In this document: in pieces, positions 1 to 7,879 of the stretch
Position numbering within the stretch: position 1 is the first letter of the stretch
How the letters are laid out: each line of letters starts with the position of its first letter
Source: Planctomycetota bacterium
GTDB lineage: Bacteria > Planctomycetota > Phycisphaerae > UBA1845 > UTPLA1
Length of the DNA: 64,000 nucleotides
Assembly (NCBI GenBank): GCA_016235815.1
Contig: JACRIM010000055.1
Span: 1-64,000, forward strand
Direction of reading: 5' to 3'
The notes under the pieces: generated by a model
Seen by the model: the letters and a program-made list of their open reading frames with translations, nothing else
Database searches by the model: none
Told to the model about the DNA's origin: nothing
Made by a program: the position numbers and the translations under genes

Positions 1-68
1 GCGTTTGCGGTTGGATGATCCGTGAAACAGCACGACGGATTCGGTGGCGTATTGGCGGTGGTTGACAT
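1..68 (-). CDS. 5' end of a gene that runs off the left edge
   Basis: Only about 22 codons are present. The ATG at 68-66 (reverse strand) is preceded by a strong Shine-Dalgarno, AAAGGAGGA at 84-76, with about 7 bases of spacing, and the frame stays open to the window edge. The peptide begins MSTTANTPPNPSCCF, which I do not recognise. The ribosome binding site is the main support; the function cannot be stated. Confidence 0.45.
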   Translation of the reverse strand, partial: MSTTANTPPNPSCCFTDHPTAN

Positions 69-121
69 TGGTGATTCCTCCTTTAGCTCAACCATAGGAT
101 CGGGGCCGGGGGAGGCAAGTT

Positions 122-270
122 GAAACGTCGAAAAATCGAAACGTCGAAAAGTCGGAAGCGGGCCAAGCCATGGCCGGGCCGGGGGTTGGGCGGGGAAGAA
201 AAATTTTAAAAAAATCGAAAAATCGAAAAGTCGAAACGTCGAAAAGTCGAAACGTCGAAACTTCGAAACT
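122..270. repeat. Tandem CGAAA-GTCGAAA short repeat tract
   Basis: Two blocks (about 122-154 and 212-270) consist of the units GAAACGTC, GAAAAGTC and GAAAAATC in irregular alternation, separated by GC-rich sequence. The same units reappear at 13721-13758 inside a membrane glycosyltransferase gene, so this is a dispersed family rather than a local accident. The units are too short and irregular for a CRISPR array. Confidence 0.75.
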
Positions 271-349
271 CCAAACCTGAATCGTGCGCCGTAGTTTGCA
301 AGACGGTGGTATGGGATGAAGGTTGGAAATTGGTGCCGCGGAGATTCAA

Positions 350-450
350 AGTCCGGCTGAAGCCCGGCTTCGGGTCAAGGTGCAGGGGCAACGGTCCACC
401 AACTGAAGTTGGTGGCAAAGGTCGGCCGGCTGAAGCCCGGATTGGGAGTG
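350..450. repeat. Hairpin repeats in the left intergenic region
   Basis: CCACCAAC (396-403) and GTTGGTGG (408-415) form a perfect 8 bp stem with loop TGAA. It is flanked on both sides by the direct repeat GGCTGAAGCCCGG (356-368 and about 430-442), whose GGCT/AGCC ends are also self-complementary. The arrangement resembles the other palindromic repeats of this window. The whole region 79-597 shows no convincing complete gene. Confidence 0.55.
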
Positions 451-474
451 GTGGCGACACGGTGGACAGGAAAC

Positions 475-590
475 TGAACGGAGGCTCGTACACCTATAAG
501 GTGACGCTGACGCTGGAGGGGAAGGTGCGGCTGGCGGAGCGTTTTCAATGGAAGTCGCGGGAGGGGGTTAATGCTTTTGAGGAGGTATAG
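475..590 (+). pseudogene. Possible remnant of a coding sequence
   Basis: After the hairpin repeats a forward frame reads GGSYTYKVTLTLEGKVRLAE and onward to a TAG stop at 588-590. Its composition looks protein-like (alternating beta-type residues), but no start codon or ribosome binding site belongs to it and its upstream part is repeat sequence. It may be the tail of a gene destroyed by repeat insertion, or a chance frame. Confidence 0.2.
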
Positions 591-597
591 GGCGTTG

Positions 598-1851
598 TCA
601 ATTAAACCAGAGTGAGAATGAAAGGAAGCCGCCCTGAAATGCGCGATCTAGTTGCTGCCATACTCCGCTGTTGAGCACGCGACCCTTTTCGATGTACGGC
701 GTTGCTGCCGTTCCTTGAATCCAGAGCACCAAGTCGAAGGGGCGCGGCTCAAGGAATACGCGCCGCAGATTTACGCCCGAGTCATCCGGATAGCGCCAGT
801 GCGGAAGCAGGGCTTTGCCGTCGAGCAGGTCGTCCAGATGGTCCAGAAACGAACGCCATGCTTTGAGCTGCTCATGGGACATCGTTAATCCGGCGATGAC
901 GCTATGTTGACCGTTGGTCGGGCTGGGAATCCACTCGTGATCGTCGTCTGTTTCTTTGACAATTCGATCCCATGTCTCGCGGCTTAATTTGACCACTGTC
1001 TTGAGGTGGCCGTGGGCCGATTTGAGGCGCTCCGGCTCAGCCACTGGGAAGTTCATCAGGTGGATGAAGGCGATCAAGTCGGTGATATCGGTGCGGCCGA
1101 ACCCCCAAAGACGGTTGGGGCTTTCCACGCAGGTATGCGGAGTCTTTATTTTGCCGAATAGAAGGTGACCTGTTCGTTCGAATAGTTCGTGAAAGTCATG
1201 CGCGAGAGCGACTTCTGATAATCCGACCAGCAGGTGACAATAGCCCCGGAGCCAGGCAACATCAGAGAAGTCAAAGCAAATTAGGAATTCATCAGCATCT
1301 TTGGCGGTGATGCCAAATCCGGAGTATTTCTCGAATATTGACCACATCGTTTCGTTCCAGTCGGAGGTACCGTCGCCGTCGAGGTCGAGTCTGATCAGAC
1401 CGGGATGGAGCGGCAATAGTGTTTTTGCAGAACGGATGGGGGCCAGGGTGGCATCGGCCTTCATCAAGTCATCGATCCAAACCCTTATCATCTGTCGGAC
1501 ATCTTCATAGCTGACTGTTCGTGGCGACGGGTTCACGCTCATCGGCGTTCGGAGAAACGGGAGCATGTCGCGGTAGTCGGCGACACCATTGGCATACAAC
1601 GACTGCATGAGTCGCTCGACGGCGCGTAGTACTTGCACAGTGCCAAGTTGGAATCGCAAGTCGTCATTGTCCTTGTCAGTGGCGAGCGCCTTTGTCACAA
1701 GGGACTCGGCTTTGGCGAGTTCGCCCCTGATGAGCGATTTTTCGATGAGCGGTGCGTCGTGATTTGGCTGTGACGGTCGGGATGTTGCAACCTGACCACT
1801 ACTGAACTGACTGCAACAAAGAACAACGAGGACGGGAATCCAATTGCGCAT
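598..1851 (-). CDS. Secreted protein of unknown function
   Basis: The 417-residue product starts with a typical signal peptide (MRNWIPVLVVLCCSQF, then a short polar region), so it should leave the cytoplasm. Residues about 35-75 look like one or two TPR-type helical pairs. Near residues 150-165 a segment DLDGDGTSDWNE resembles a calcium-binding loop. The rest is mixed helical with many aromatic residues. I do not recognise the family and assign no function. It is a single gene, convergent with the repeat region on its left, and its base composition is less GC-rich than the metabolic genes nearby. Confidence 0.75.
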   Translation of the reverse strand: MRNWIPVLVVLCCSQFSSGQVATSRPSQPNHDAPLIEKSLIRGELAKAESLVTKALATDKDNDDLRFQLGTVQVLRAVERLMQSLYANGVADYRDMLPFLRTPMSVNPSPRTVSYEDVRQMIRVWIDDLMKADATLAPIRSAKTLLPLHPGLIRLDLDGDGTSDWNETMWSIFEKYSGFGITAKDADEFLICFDFSDVAWLRGYCHLLVGLSEVALAHDFHELFERTGHLLFGKIKTPHTCVESPNRLWGFGRTDITDLIAFIHLMNFPVAEPERLKSAHGHLKTVVKLSRETWDRIVKETDDDHEWIPSPTNGQHSVIAGLTMSHEQLKAWRSFLDHLDDLLDGKALLPHWRYPDDSGVNLRRVFLEPRPFDLVLWIQGTAATPYIEKGRVLNSGVWQQLDRAFQGGFLSFSLWFN

Positions 1852-2023
1852 AAAACCACTCGCTTCGATATAGCGTTCGCGACGAACGAATCAGTCAAGG
1901 CCAGTTAGTTAGAACGCCGCGTGGACTTTTAGTTCACGGTCGACGACGAGTTCTGAGAGGTTTGGCCTATTTGTCCGGTGCAACAAGCCTTACGGCTGTT
2001 TGCCTCGGAGCGTCGATGGAAAA

Positions 2024-3058
2024 TCAACCGGTTTCATGCAGTTGGGCTCTTGAGATCATTTGCCTGATCTGCGGACTCGCATGGAGCGTGATGATTTTGA
2101 TGTGCGGGTGCGCCCGGGCAAAGACTCTGAAAATCTCGTCAGCGAATGCCTGACCAATTTCCTCGACGTTGTTGAAGTCGAGAATGACTTCGTCAAACCT
2201 GTCTATTCTGGCAAGCACGCGTTTCGCTTGTGATCTGGACACGAGCTGGTCGCTTCCAAACGCGGCCAAGGATAACGGAACGTGCGTCTTGGAAAAACGA
2301 TAGTCTTCTTTATCAGAATACCTATCAAACACAGTTTTCGGCGTAAGCTCGGACCACATCGTTGTGACGAGGATGACTGTCGTCCCTTTCTGGTCGGGCG
2401 ACCGCCCCTCAATTAACCAGTCGTCGTCGGGCTGGGTATGATTGAACATCAGATTTCCGGAAAAGATCACAAATCGGTCAAACATTCGCGACGTAAAAAA
2501 AATACCCTGGCCGGTGTGGTTCTGAGGATCGGTGGTGAGCTTTCCTTTGGCTAATTCGAGAATCGACTGTCGCGGATCGGGCAGATTGAGGGCTTGCTGA
2601 ATCTTCTTGAAAATGCCGACGCCGTCATCGGTGATCCATAGTTCGACGCTGGCGGCACTGCGTCTAAACTCGATCACACTGTTGTTGCCGCCGGAGTGGT
2701 CCTTCGCGTTGTTGAGCATTTCAGTAAAGCCATACTGAAGTGTTCTGAACACGTTGTCGGGCACACCGTCGAGGTGTGGTTTGATGTCCTTTTGCCAGAC
2801 CTGGTCTTCTTCCAGATGACTATCGATGTTCAGATTGAGGGTGAACTGATCGATGACTGCGACTCGATATTCACGACTGCGGGTCGCGCCTGTCGCAATC
2901 AAGACACCCTCCGACACCAGGTCGCTTAGATGCCGGTGCGCTGCTTGCCTTGTTATTCCAAAGTGAGCGGCCGCGGCGGCGGCAAGCCCGCCGGGCATTA
3001 AAGGAGCGGTCGCCAGCAGGAAGCGCCTAATCTCCTTTGCCTTTCCTTGCCGTCCCAT
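2024..3058 (-). CDS. HTH / GHKL ATPase / STAS-like (DUF4325) regulator
   Basis: This 344-residue protein joins three modules. Residues 1-66 are a winged-helix DNA-binding domain with a Q-A-A-H-R-H recognition helix. Residues about 95-225 are a GHKL ATPase with N-box FTEMLNNAKDHS (111-122), G1 box DDGVGIF (144-150) and G2 box TGQGIFFTSRMF (about 182-193). Residues about 255-340 match the STAS-like DUF4325 family (VILDFNNVEEIGQAFADEIF). The arrangement recalls anti-sigma kinase and anti-anti-sigma partners fused on one chain with a DNA-binding head. An AGGAGGA at 3074-3068, 9 bases from the ATG, supports the start. No partner sigma factor is adjacent. Target genes are unknown. Confidence 0.85.
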   Translation of the reverse strand: MGRQGKAKEIRRFLLATAPLMPGGLAAAAAAHFGITRQAAHRHLSDLVSEGVLIATGATRSREYRVAVIDQFTLNLNIDSHLEEDQVWQKDIKPHLDGVPDNVFRTLQYGFTEMLNNAKDHSGGNNSVIEFRRSAASVELWITDDGVGIFKKIQQALNLPDPRQSILELAKGKLTTDPQNHTGQGIFFTSRMFDRFVIFSGNLMFNHTQPDDDWLIEGRSPDQKGTTVILVTTMWSELTPKTVFDRYSDKEDYRFSKTHVPLSLAAFGSDQLVSRSQAKRVLARIDRFDEVILDFNNVEEIGQAFADEIFRVFARAHPHIKIITLHASPQIRQMISRAQLHETG

Positions 3059-3067
3059 TTCTCAAGT

Positions 3068-3074
3068 CCTCCTC
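3068..3074 (-). promoter_or_regulatory. Shine-Dalgarno of the HTH-ATPase regulator
   Basis: AGGAGGA on the reverse strand, 9 bases upstream of the ATG at 3058; it fixes the start of the regulator gene. Confidence 0.6.
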
Positions 3075-3210
3075 GGCATATTGTAAACTAATCATAGTCA
3101 GTTTGTAAACATAAAGCTGCCTGCAGAGGGGATGAATCGACGCCGGTTAATTGACAATCAGTTATGGGACGAGTGGAGTGTCTTAGAGAGCAAATTGCGC
3201 AAAGGCACCG

Positions 3211-4398
3211 TCAAAACGCCGCGTGGCCGGTTAGTTCGCGGCCGACGATTAGTTCGTGGATCGTCTCCGTGCCTTCGTAGGTGATGACGCTTTCGAGGTT
3301 GAGGGCGTGGCGGATGGGGGAGCATTCGATGCTGATGCCGCCGGCGCCGAGGATGTCGCGGGCGTCGCGGGCGATGTCGATGGCCATGCGGACGTTGTTC
3401 CACTTGGCCATGCTGACCTGGCTGTGGTGCATCATGCCTTGATCCTTCAGGCGGCCGAGTTGCAGGCTGAGCAACTGGGCGAGCGTGATTCGGCGGGCCA
3501 TGTCGGCGAGGCGGCGCTGGATGGTTTGGGTGTGGGCGATGGGGCGGCCGAAGACGACGCGGAGCTTGGAGAACTCCAGCGCCTCCTTGAAGCAGGCGAT
3601 GGCGGCGCCGATCGCGCCCCAGGTGATGCCGTAGCGGGCCTGGGTGAGGCAGCCGAGCGGGCCTTTCAGACCGACGACGTTGGGGAGCATTTGCGAGGCG
3701 GGGATGCGGACGTTGTCGAAGAAGAGTTCGCTGGTGACGCTGGCGCGGAGGGAGAACTTTCGCAGGATGTCGCGGGCGGTGTAGCCGGGGGTGCCCTTTT
3801 CGACGATGAAGCCGCGGACGCCTTCGTCGGTGCCGGCCCAGACGATGGCGATGTCGGCGACGGTGCCGTTGGTGATCCACATCTTGGCGCCGTTGATGAC
3901 CCAGTCGCCGCCCTTTTTCACGGCGTGCGTCTTCATGGTGCCGGGGTCGGAGCCGCCGTCGGGTTCGGTGAGGCCGAAGCAGCCGATGCATTCGCCGCGG
4001 GCCATGCGGGGGAGATACTTTTGGCGATGCTCCTCGGTGCCGTAGGTGAGGATGGGGTACATGCAGAGGCTGCCCTGCACGGAGACGAAGCTGCGGATGC
4101 CGCTGTCGCCGCGCTCGAGTTCCTGGCAGACGAGTCCGTAGCAGACGTTGTTCAGCCCCGCGCAGTCGTAGCCTTCGATGTTGCAGCCGAGGAGGCCGAG
4201 GGCGGCGATTTCGGGGACGAGTTCTTTCGGAAAGCGGTGGTCTTCGAAGGCCTGGGGGATGATGGGGAGGACTTTTTCGTCGACGAATCGGGCGACGGTG
4301 TCCTGGATCTGTTGTTCGTCTTCGGAGAGGAGGGATCGGGTGTTGAAGTAGTCGAGGGCTTCGGGGGTTTCGGTCATGAGGGGGGCGTGGGCGGTCAT
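3211..4398 (-). CDS. gcdH: Glutaryl-CoA dehydrogenase
   Basis: A 395-residue acyl-CoA dehydrogenase. It is assigned to the glutaryl-CoA branch because it has the family signature around IRSFVSVQGSLCMYPI, with Arg102 at the position that binds the substrate gamma-carboxylate. It also carries the FAD/acyl-CoA loop CFGLTEPDGGSDPGTM (about residues 139-154) and Glu375 in TYEGTETIHELIVG as the catalytic base. It would oxidise and decarboxylate glutaryl-CoA to crotonyl-CoA in lysine/tryptophan breakdown, with electrons passing to ETF. The start has AAGGAG about 9 bases upstream. It stands alone; a hairpin repeat lies in its upstream region. The length is normal for the family. Confidence 0.92.
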   Translation of the reverse strand: MTAHAPLMTETPEALDYFNTRSLLSEDEQQIQDTVARFVDEKVLPIIPQAFEDHRFPKELVPEIAALGLLGCNIEGYDCAGLNNVCYGLVCQELERGDSGIRSFVSVQGSLCMYPILTYGTEEHRQKYLPRMARGECIGCFGLTEPDGGSDPGTMKTHAVKKGGDWVINGAKMWITNGTVADIAIVWAGTDEGVRGFIVEKGTPGYTARDILRKFSLRASVTSELFFDNVRIPASQMLPNVVGLKGPLGCLTQARYGITWGAIGAAIACFKEALEFSKLRVVFGRPIAHTQTIQRRLADMARRITLAQLLSLQLGRLKDQGMMHHSQVSMAKWNNVRMAIDIARDARDILGAGGISIECSPIRHALNLESVITYEGTETIHELIVGRELTGHAAF

Positions 4399-4419
4399 TA
4401 TTTCCTACTCCTTCGAGGT

Positions 4420-4481
4420 CACAGGTTGGAAACCTGTGGTACAGATCACCGGTTGGAAACCGGTGCCACATACGGTGCCAC
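4420..4481. repeat. Twin-hairpin repeat, copy 1
   Basis: Hairpin A, CACAGGTTGGAAACCTGTG (4420-4438), has an 8 bp stem and loop GGA. Hairpin B, CACCGGTTGGAAACCGGTG (4447-4465), has the same geometry. They are joined by GTACAGAT and followed by CCACATACGGTGCCACATA. The copy sits between gcdH and the kinase gene, just upstream of the gcdH start. Confidence 0.9.
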
Positions 4482-4544
4482 ATACTAAGGGGGTCAGTTT
4501 TCTCAGTTGGATTATAAGGGAGGGGTGTGTGAGCGGAAACGCGG

Positions 4545-7136
4545 TCAGGGCGTGGATTGGGCCACGGTTGCGGTGAGTTTGGTTCGCCACGCCTGGGCCT
4601 TGTCATGGTAGCCGTCGTTCGGCTGAGCGGCGTGCCATGCTTCGTAGCAGGCGATAATCGGAGGGATCAGTTCCTGGGTTCGGCTGTTGGCCGATCCTAA
4701 TTTGGCCTCCAGCGTTGAATGGCCCCTGAGCAGGAGCGCTTCGGCTTCAGTGAATCTTCCAAGTTTCGCGAGGCATTCGCCAAGATTGCTGGCACGAACG
4801 CCGACTTGCGGATGAGACTCTGGATATGCTTTTGACGCGACGGCCAATGATTCTCGAAACAGCGGCTCGGCGGTTTGATAGTCCTCCTGGTCGGCGGCAA
4901 TTTTGGCAAGATTGCCGAGGCTGAGCGCGATGATGTAATGGTCGGGGTCGAGGTGCTGCCTGGCGAGGGCGAGGGCGCGCTGCGCGAATGAGCCGGCGGC
5001 GTCCCAGTCCTTTTGATTGCGTTTGACGTTGGCAAGGTTGTTGAGCAGCAGCATCGCTTGTGGATGTTCGTCCCCGAGAACATTTTCCGTGATGGCGAGG
5101 GCTTCGCGATACATGCTTTCCGCCTCAACCAGCCGGCCGGGACCTTCAATGAGCGCTGCGAGGTTATTAAGGCTCATGGCGACGCTGGCATGCTCATTCC
5201 CATAGAGGCGTCGGCGCATGGCGAGGGATTCCTTGTAACACGCTTCGACATTCTGGAAGTCGCCTCGTCCCCAGCGGGCAAACCCGAGGGCATGAAGTCC
5301 GCGGGCGATCTCGGCATGATCCCCCTTGAAGATGCGGCGTCCGCGCTCGATGGCTCGTTGGGCTGTTTGCTCGGCCTCGAGGTAATGACCGGTGGAATGA
5401 AGTGACTCGGCCAGACTGATTTCGGTGGTGACGATGAGTTCGTGGTCGTCTCCGAGCAGATTTCGTCGGATGCCAAGGGCCTGAGTCATAAGGGGCAGGG
5501 CTTCGGCGTAGCGCGTCTGTTTCATTCGAAGGGCGCCCAGGCCGGCAATGCTCGCGGCGGTGTCCAGGTGATTGACACCAAAGAGTCTCGTGCGCAGCGT
5601 GAGGGCTTTCTGCAGATGCGGTTCGGCGGCGTCGTAAAGCCCCAGGGCCAAGTAAACGCGTCCCAGTGTGTCTCGAAGGGAAGCCTCCACATCGGGCTGG
5701 TGTGTGAGGTCTCGTTGCAGTTTTCCTGACGCATCGTCGAGCATGGCACGCAGTGTCGGAAGATCCCTGGTTCGGTAGATGCCGGTCGATGGATTAATCG
5801 AGGCCAGCATGTTATTGAGGAAATGATTGATATCCTGTGCTTTTTTAGCTTCGGCTTTGGCGCGGTCGCGTTCGTCGGCGATGCGAGTGGACTGAATCGC
5901 GGCGACGACTGCAAACCCGGCGACCAGTAAGAAGACGAGCGCGGTGAATGCGACCGTGACGGTGTTTCGACGGACGAACTTGGCGAGGCGGTAGGCGCGG
6001 GTATCGGGCCGGGCGGTCACGGTTTGGCCGTTGAGATGACGGCGGATGTCGTCCGCAAGATTGTCCACGGTGGCGTAGCGCCGGTGCGGCTCTTTGCGCA
6101 GCGCCTTGAGAACGATGGTGTCGATGTCGCCGGCGAGCGCTCGCTGCAACTGGCGGTGACTGAGTCCGCAGGGCGGTGTTTCGGCGGCCGGAACCGCCTG
6201 ACTTGGCGGGAGTGACTGGACGTTGCAAATGACCCGTTCGTATTCGGTCAGTGAATGACTGTTGAATCGGTGTGGACGCATGCCGGTAAGCAATTCATAG
6301 AGCACGACGCCGAGCGAATAGACATCACTCGAGGTGGTGACGGGTTCGCCGCGTATCTGTTCGGGTGAGGCGTATTCGGGCGTCATGGGGCGCTGGTCGA
6401 AGCGGGTCATGCTGACGGTCCGGCCACCGGCGTCGTCTTCGAGAACTTTGGCGATGCCGAAGTCGAGCAATTTCACCGCGCCGTCGGCGGTGATGAGAAT
6501 GTTGGCGGGTTTGAGGTCGCGATGGACGACGAGGTTTCGGTGGGCGTATTGAACCGCGGCGCAGACATCCTGAAACAGGCGGAGCCGTTGACGAATGGTC
6601 AGGGATCGTTGATTGCAGAAGTCGGTGAGCGGCGTACCGTCGATGTGCTCCATGACGAGGAACGGGAGGCCGTCGTCGGTGGCGCCGCCGTCGTGGAGAC
6701 GGGCGATGTTGGGGTGTTCGAGGCGGGCGAGGACTTGTCGTTCGGCGTGGAATCGTCGGAGGACGTCGTCCGTGTCCATTCCGCGTTTGATGAGTTTGAT
6801 GGCAACTTGCTTTTTGAATTGGTCGTCGGCCCGGTCTGCGAGCCAGACGGAGCCCATCCCGCCGACGGCAATCTGGCGGATCAGTCGATAGGCGCCGATG
6901 CGTCGGCCCGCGTTGTCGGGGATTGCGTCCCTCGTGTGCGGCGATCCATGAGGGGTTGTGGGGCAGCTTAGAAATCCGGATGCATTGTTGTCATAGGCGA
7001 GAAGCGATCGAACTTCGTCGCGTAGTTCCATGTCGCTGCCGCAGGCCTGTTCGAGGAAGGCCTCGCGTTTGTCGGCGGGCAATTCGGCGGCGCGGTTGAA
7101 GAGGTCGTTTACCTGTTTCCATCGTTGCGGGGCCAT
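4545..7136 (-). CDS. Membrane Ser/Thr protein kinase with C-terminal TPRs
   Basis: The 863-residue product has an N-terminal segment, a complete Hanks-type kinase domain (about 82-365), one membrane segment (about 391-414) and a long C-terminal run of tetratricopeptide repeats of the kinesin-light-chain type (about 480-840). The kinase shows the glycine loop AVGGMGSVW, Lys114 in VAIKLIK, HRDLKPAN with Asp207, DFG with Asp225, and TPEYASPEQIRG in the activation segment, so it should be active. A TTG at 7166, overlapping the sigma factor stop, is an alternative start; I prefer the ATG at 7136 (MAPQRWKQVNDLF), which matches the usual beginning of this family. It is coupled to the ECF sigma gene upstream and probably shares a signalling path with it. 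Confidence 0.9.
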   Translation of the reverse strand: MAPQRWKQVNDLFNRAAELPADKREAFLEQACGSDMELRDEVRSLLAYDNNASGFLSCPTTPHGSPHTRDAIPDNAGRRIGAYRLIRQIAVGGMGSVWLADRADDQFKKQVAIKLIKRGMDTDDVLRRFHAERQVLARLEHPNIARLHDGGATDDGLPFLVMEHIDGTPLTDFCNQRSLTIRQRLRLFQDVCAAVQYAHRNLVVHRDLKPANILITADGAVKLLDFGIAKVLEDDAGGRTVSMTRFDQRPMTPEYASPEQIRGEPVTTSSDVYSLGVVLYELLTGMRPHRFNSHSLTEYERVICNVQSLPPSQAVPAAETPPCGLSHRQLQRALAGDIDTIVLKALRKEPHRRYATVDNLADDIRRHLNGQTVTARPDTRAYRLAKFVRRNTVTVAFTALVFLLVAGFAVVAAIQSTRIADERDRAKAEAKKAQDINHFLNNMLASINPSTGIYRTRDLPTLRAMLDDASGKLQRDLTHQPDVEASLRDTLGRVYLALGLYDAAEPHLQKALTLRTRLFGVNHLDTAASIAGLGALRMKQTRYAEALPLMTQALGIRRNLLGDDHELIVTTEISLAESLHSTGHYLEAEQTAQRAIERGRRIFKGDHAEIARGLHALGFARWGRGDFQNVEACYKESLAMRRRLYGNEHASVAMSLNNLAALIEGPGRLVEAESMYREALAITENVLGDEHPQAMLLLNNLANVKRNQKDWDAAGSFAQRALALARQHLDPDHYIIALSLGNLAKIAADQEDYQTAEPLFRESLAVASKAYPESHPQVGVRASNLGECLAKLGRFTEAEALLLRGHSTLEAKLGSANSRTQELIPPIIACYEAWHAAQPNDGYHDKAQAWRTKLTATVAQSTP

Positions 7137-7162
7137 GGGTGAGCGGTACCTCGATGGATCCG

Positions 7163-7732
7163 TCAATCGGTGTCGCTGAGGGCGCGAAGCAGCCAGGCTC
7201 GTGCGACCCTCCAGCCGCGTTCGACGGTTGACGGAGAAGTTTTCAGGACGCCGGCGGTTTCTTCCACGGACAGGCCGCCGAAGAAGCGGAGTTCCACGAT
7301 TCGGGCTTGCTCGGTGTCGAGGTCGGCGAGGCGCGAGAGGGCTTCATCCAGGGCGAGCACGTCGGTGGAGCGATCTTCAAAGGACAAGAGCGCGTCGTCG
7401 AGGTCGGCGCGTCGGGCCTGGCCTCCGCGTTTTTCGGCGAGGCGGGCGCGGGCATGGTCGACAAGGATTCGTCGCATGATCTGTGCGGCGGCGCCGAAGA
7501 AGTGGGATCGATTGTTGAAGTTCGCGTGATCGTGTTCGAAAAGGCGCAGAAAGGCCTCGCTCACCAGGGCGGTGGGCTGGAGGGTGTGGCCGGGGCGTTC
7601 ATTTCGCATCTGGGCGTCTGCGAGTTGGCGTAATTCGTCGTAAACGAGCGGGACGAGCTGGTTCCACGCCTCCTGACGTCCCTGGGAGGCGTCGGAAAGA
7701 AGCCGAGTTACGACGTGGGCGGGGGGTTTCAT
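7163..7732 (-). CDS. ECF-type RNA polymerase sigma factor
   Basis: A 189-residue extracytoplasmic-function sigma factor of the group that accompanies planctomycete Ser/Thr kinases (TIGR02999-like). Region 2 includes LVYDELRQLADAQM and FFGAAAQIMRRILVDHARAR; region 4 includes FFGGLSVEETAGVLKTSPST with its helix-turn-helix. The ATG starting MKPPAHVVTRLL is chosen; a further 28 codons upstream from a GTG at 7816 lie in repeat-like sequence and look non-native. The stop overlaps the alternative TTG start of the kinase gene, indicating co-transcription. No anti-sigma gene is adjacent, which suggests control by the kinase rather than by a membrane anti-sigma factor (inference). Confidence 0.9.
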   Translation of the reverse strand: MKPPAHVVTRLLSDASQGRQEAWNQLVPLVYDELRQLADAQMRNERPGHTLQPTALVSEAFLRLFEHDHANFNNRSHFFGAAAQIMRRILVDHARARLAEKRGGQARRADLDDALLSFEDRSTDVLALDEALSRLADLDTEQARIVELRFFGGLSVEETAGVLKTSPSTVERGWRVARAWLLRALSDTD

Positions 7733-7879
7733 AAAAAAACCCGGAAATGCTGACGGTCGCGTGCGGTCGGTTTCGCCAGGACTACTGGAGGGCAGGCAGC
7801 GTGCCCGCCCGAACACAAGGGTTCATTGTAACCGGAATGCCCCTGGCCCATGCGATTGGGGCTGAGAAAAGGGGATTCC

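Noticed and set aside
122-270. CRISPR array
   Set aside because: Units are 8-9 bases, irregular, with no spacers.
4420-4481. Rho-independent terminators at the twin hairpins
   Set aside because: There is no T run after the hairpins and copies occur inside coding genes.
3256-4488. Long forward-strand open frame opposite gcdH
   Set aside because: It is the antisense shadow of a gene with clear motifs; the translation is low-complexity Gly/Asp/Ala/Val.
3158-4606. 482-codon reverse frame overlapping gcdH
   Set aside because: Pro/Arg/His-rich translation typical of a shifted frame of a GC-rich gene; gcdH itself is certain.
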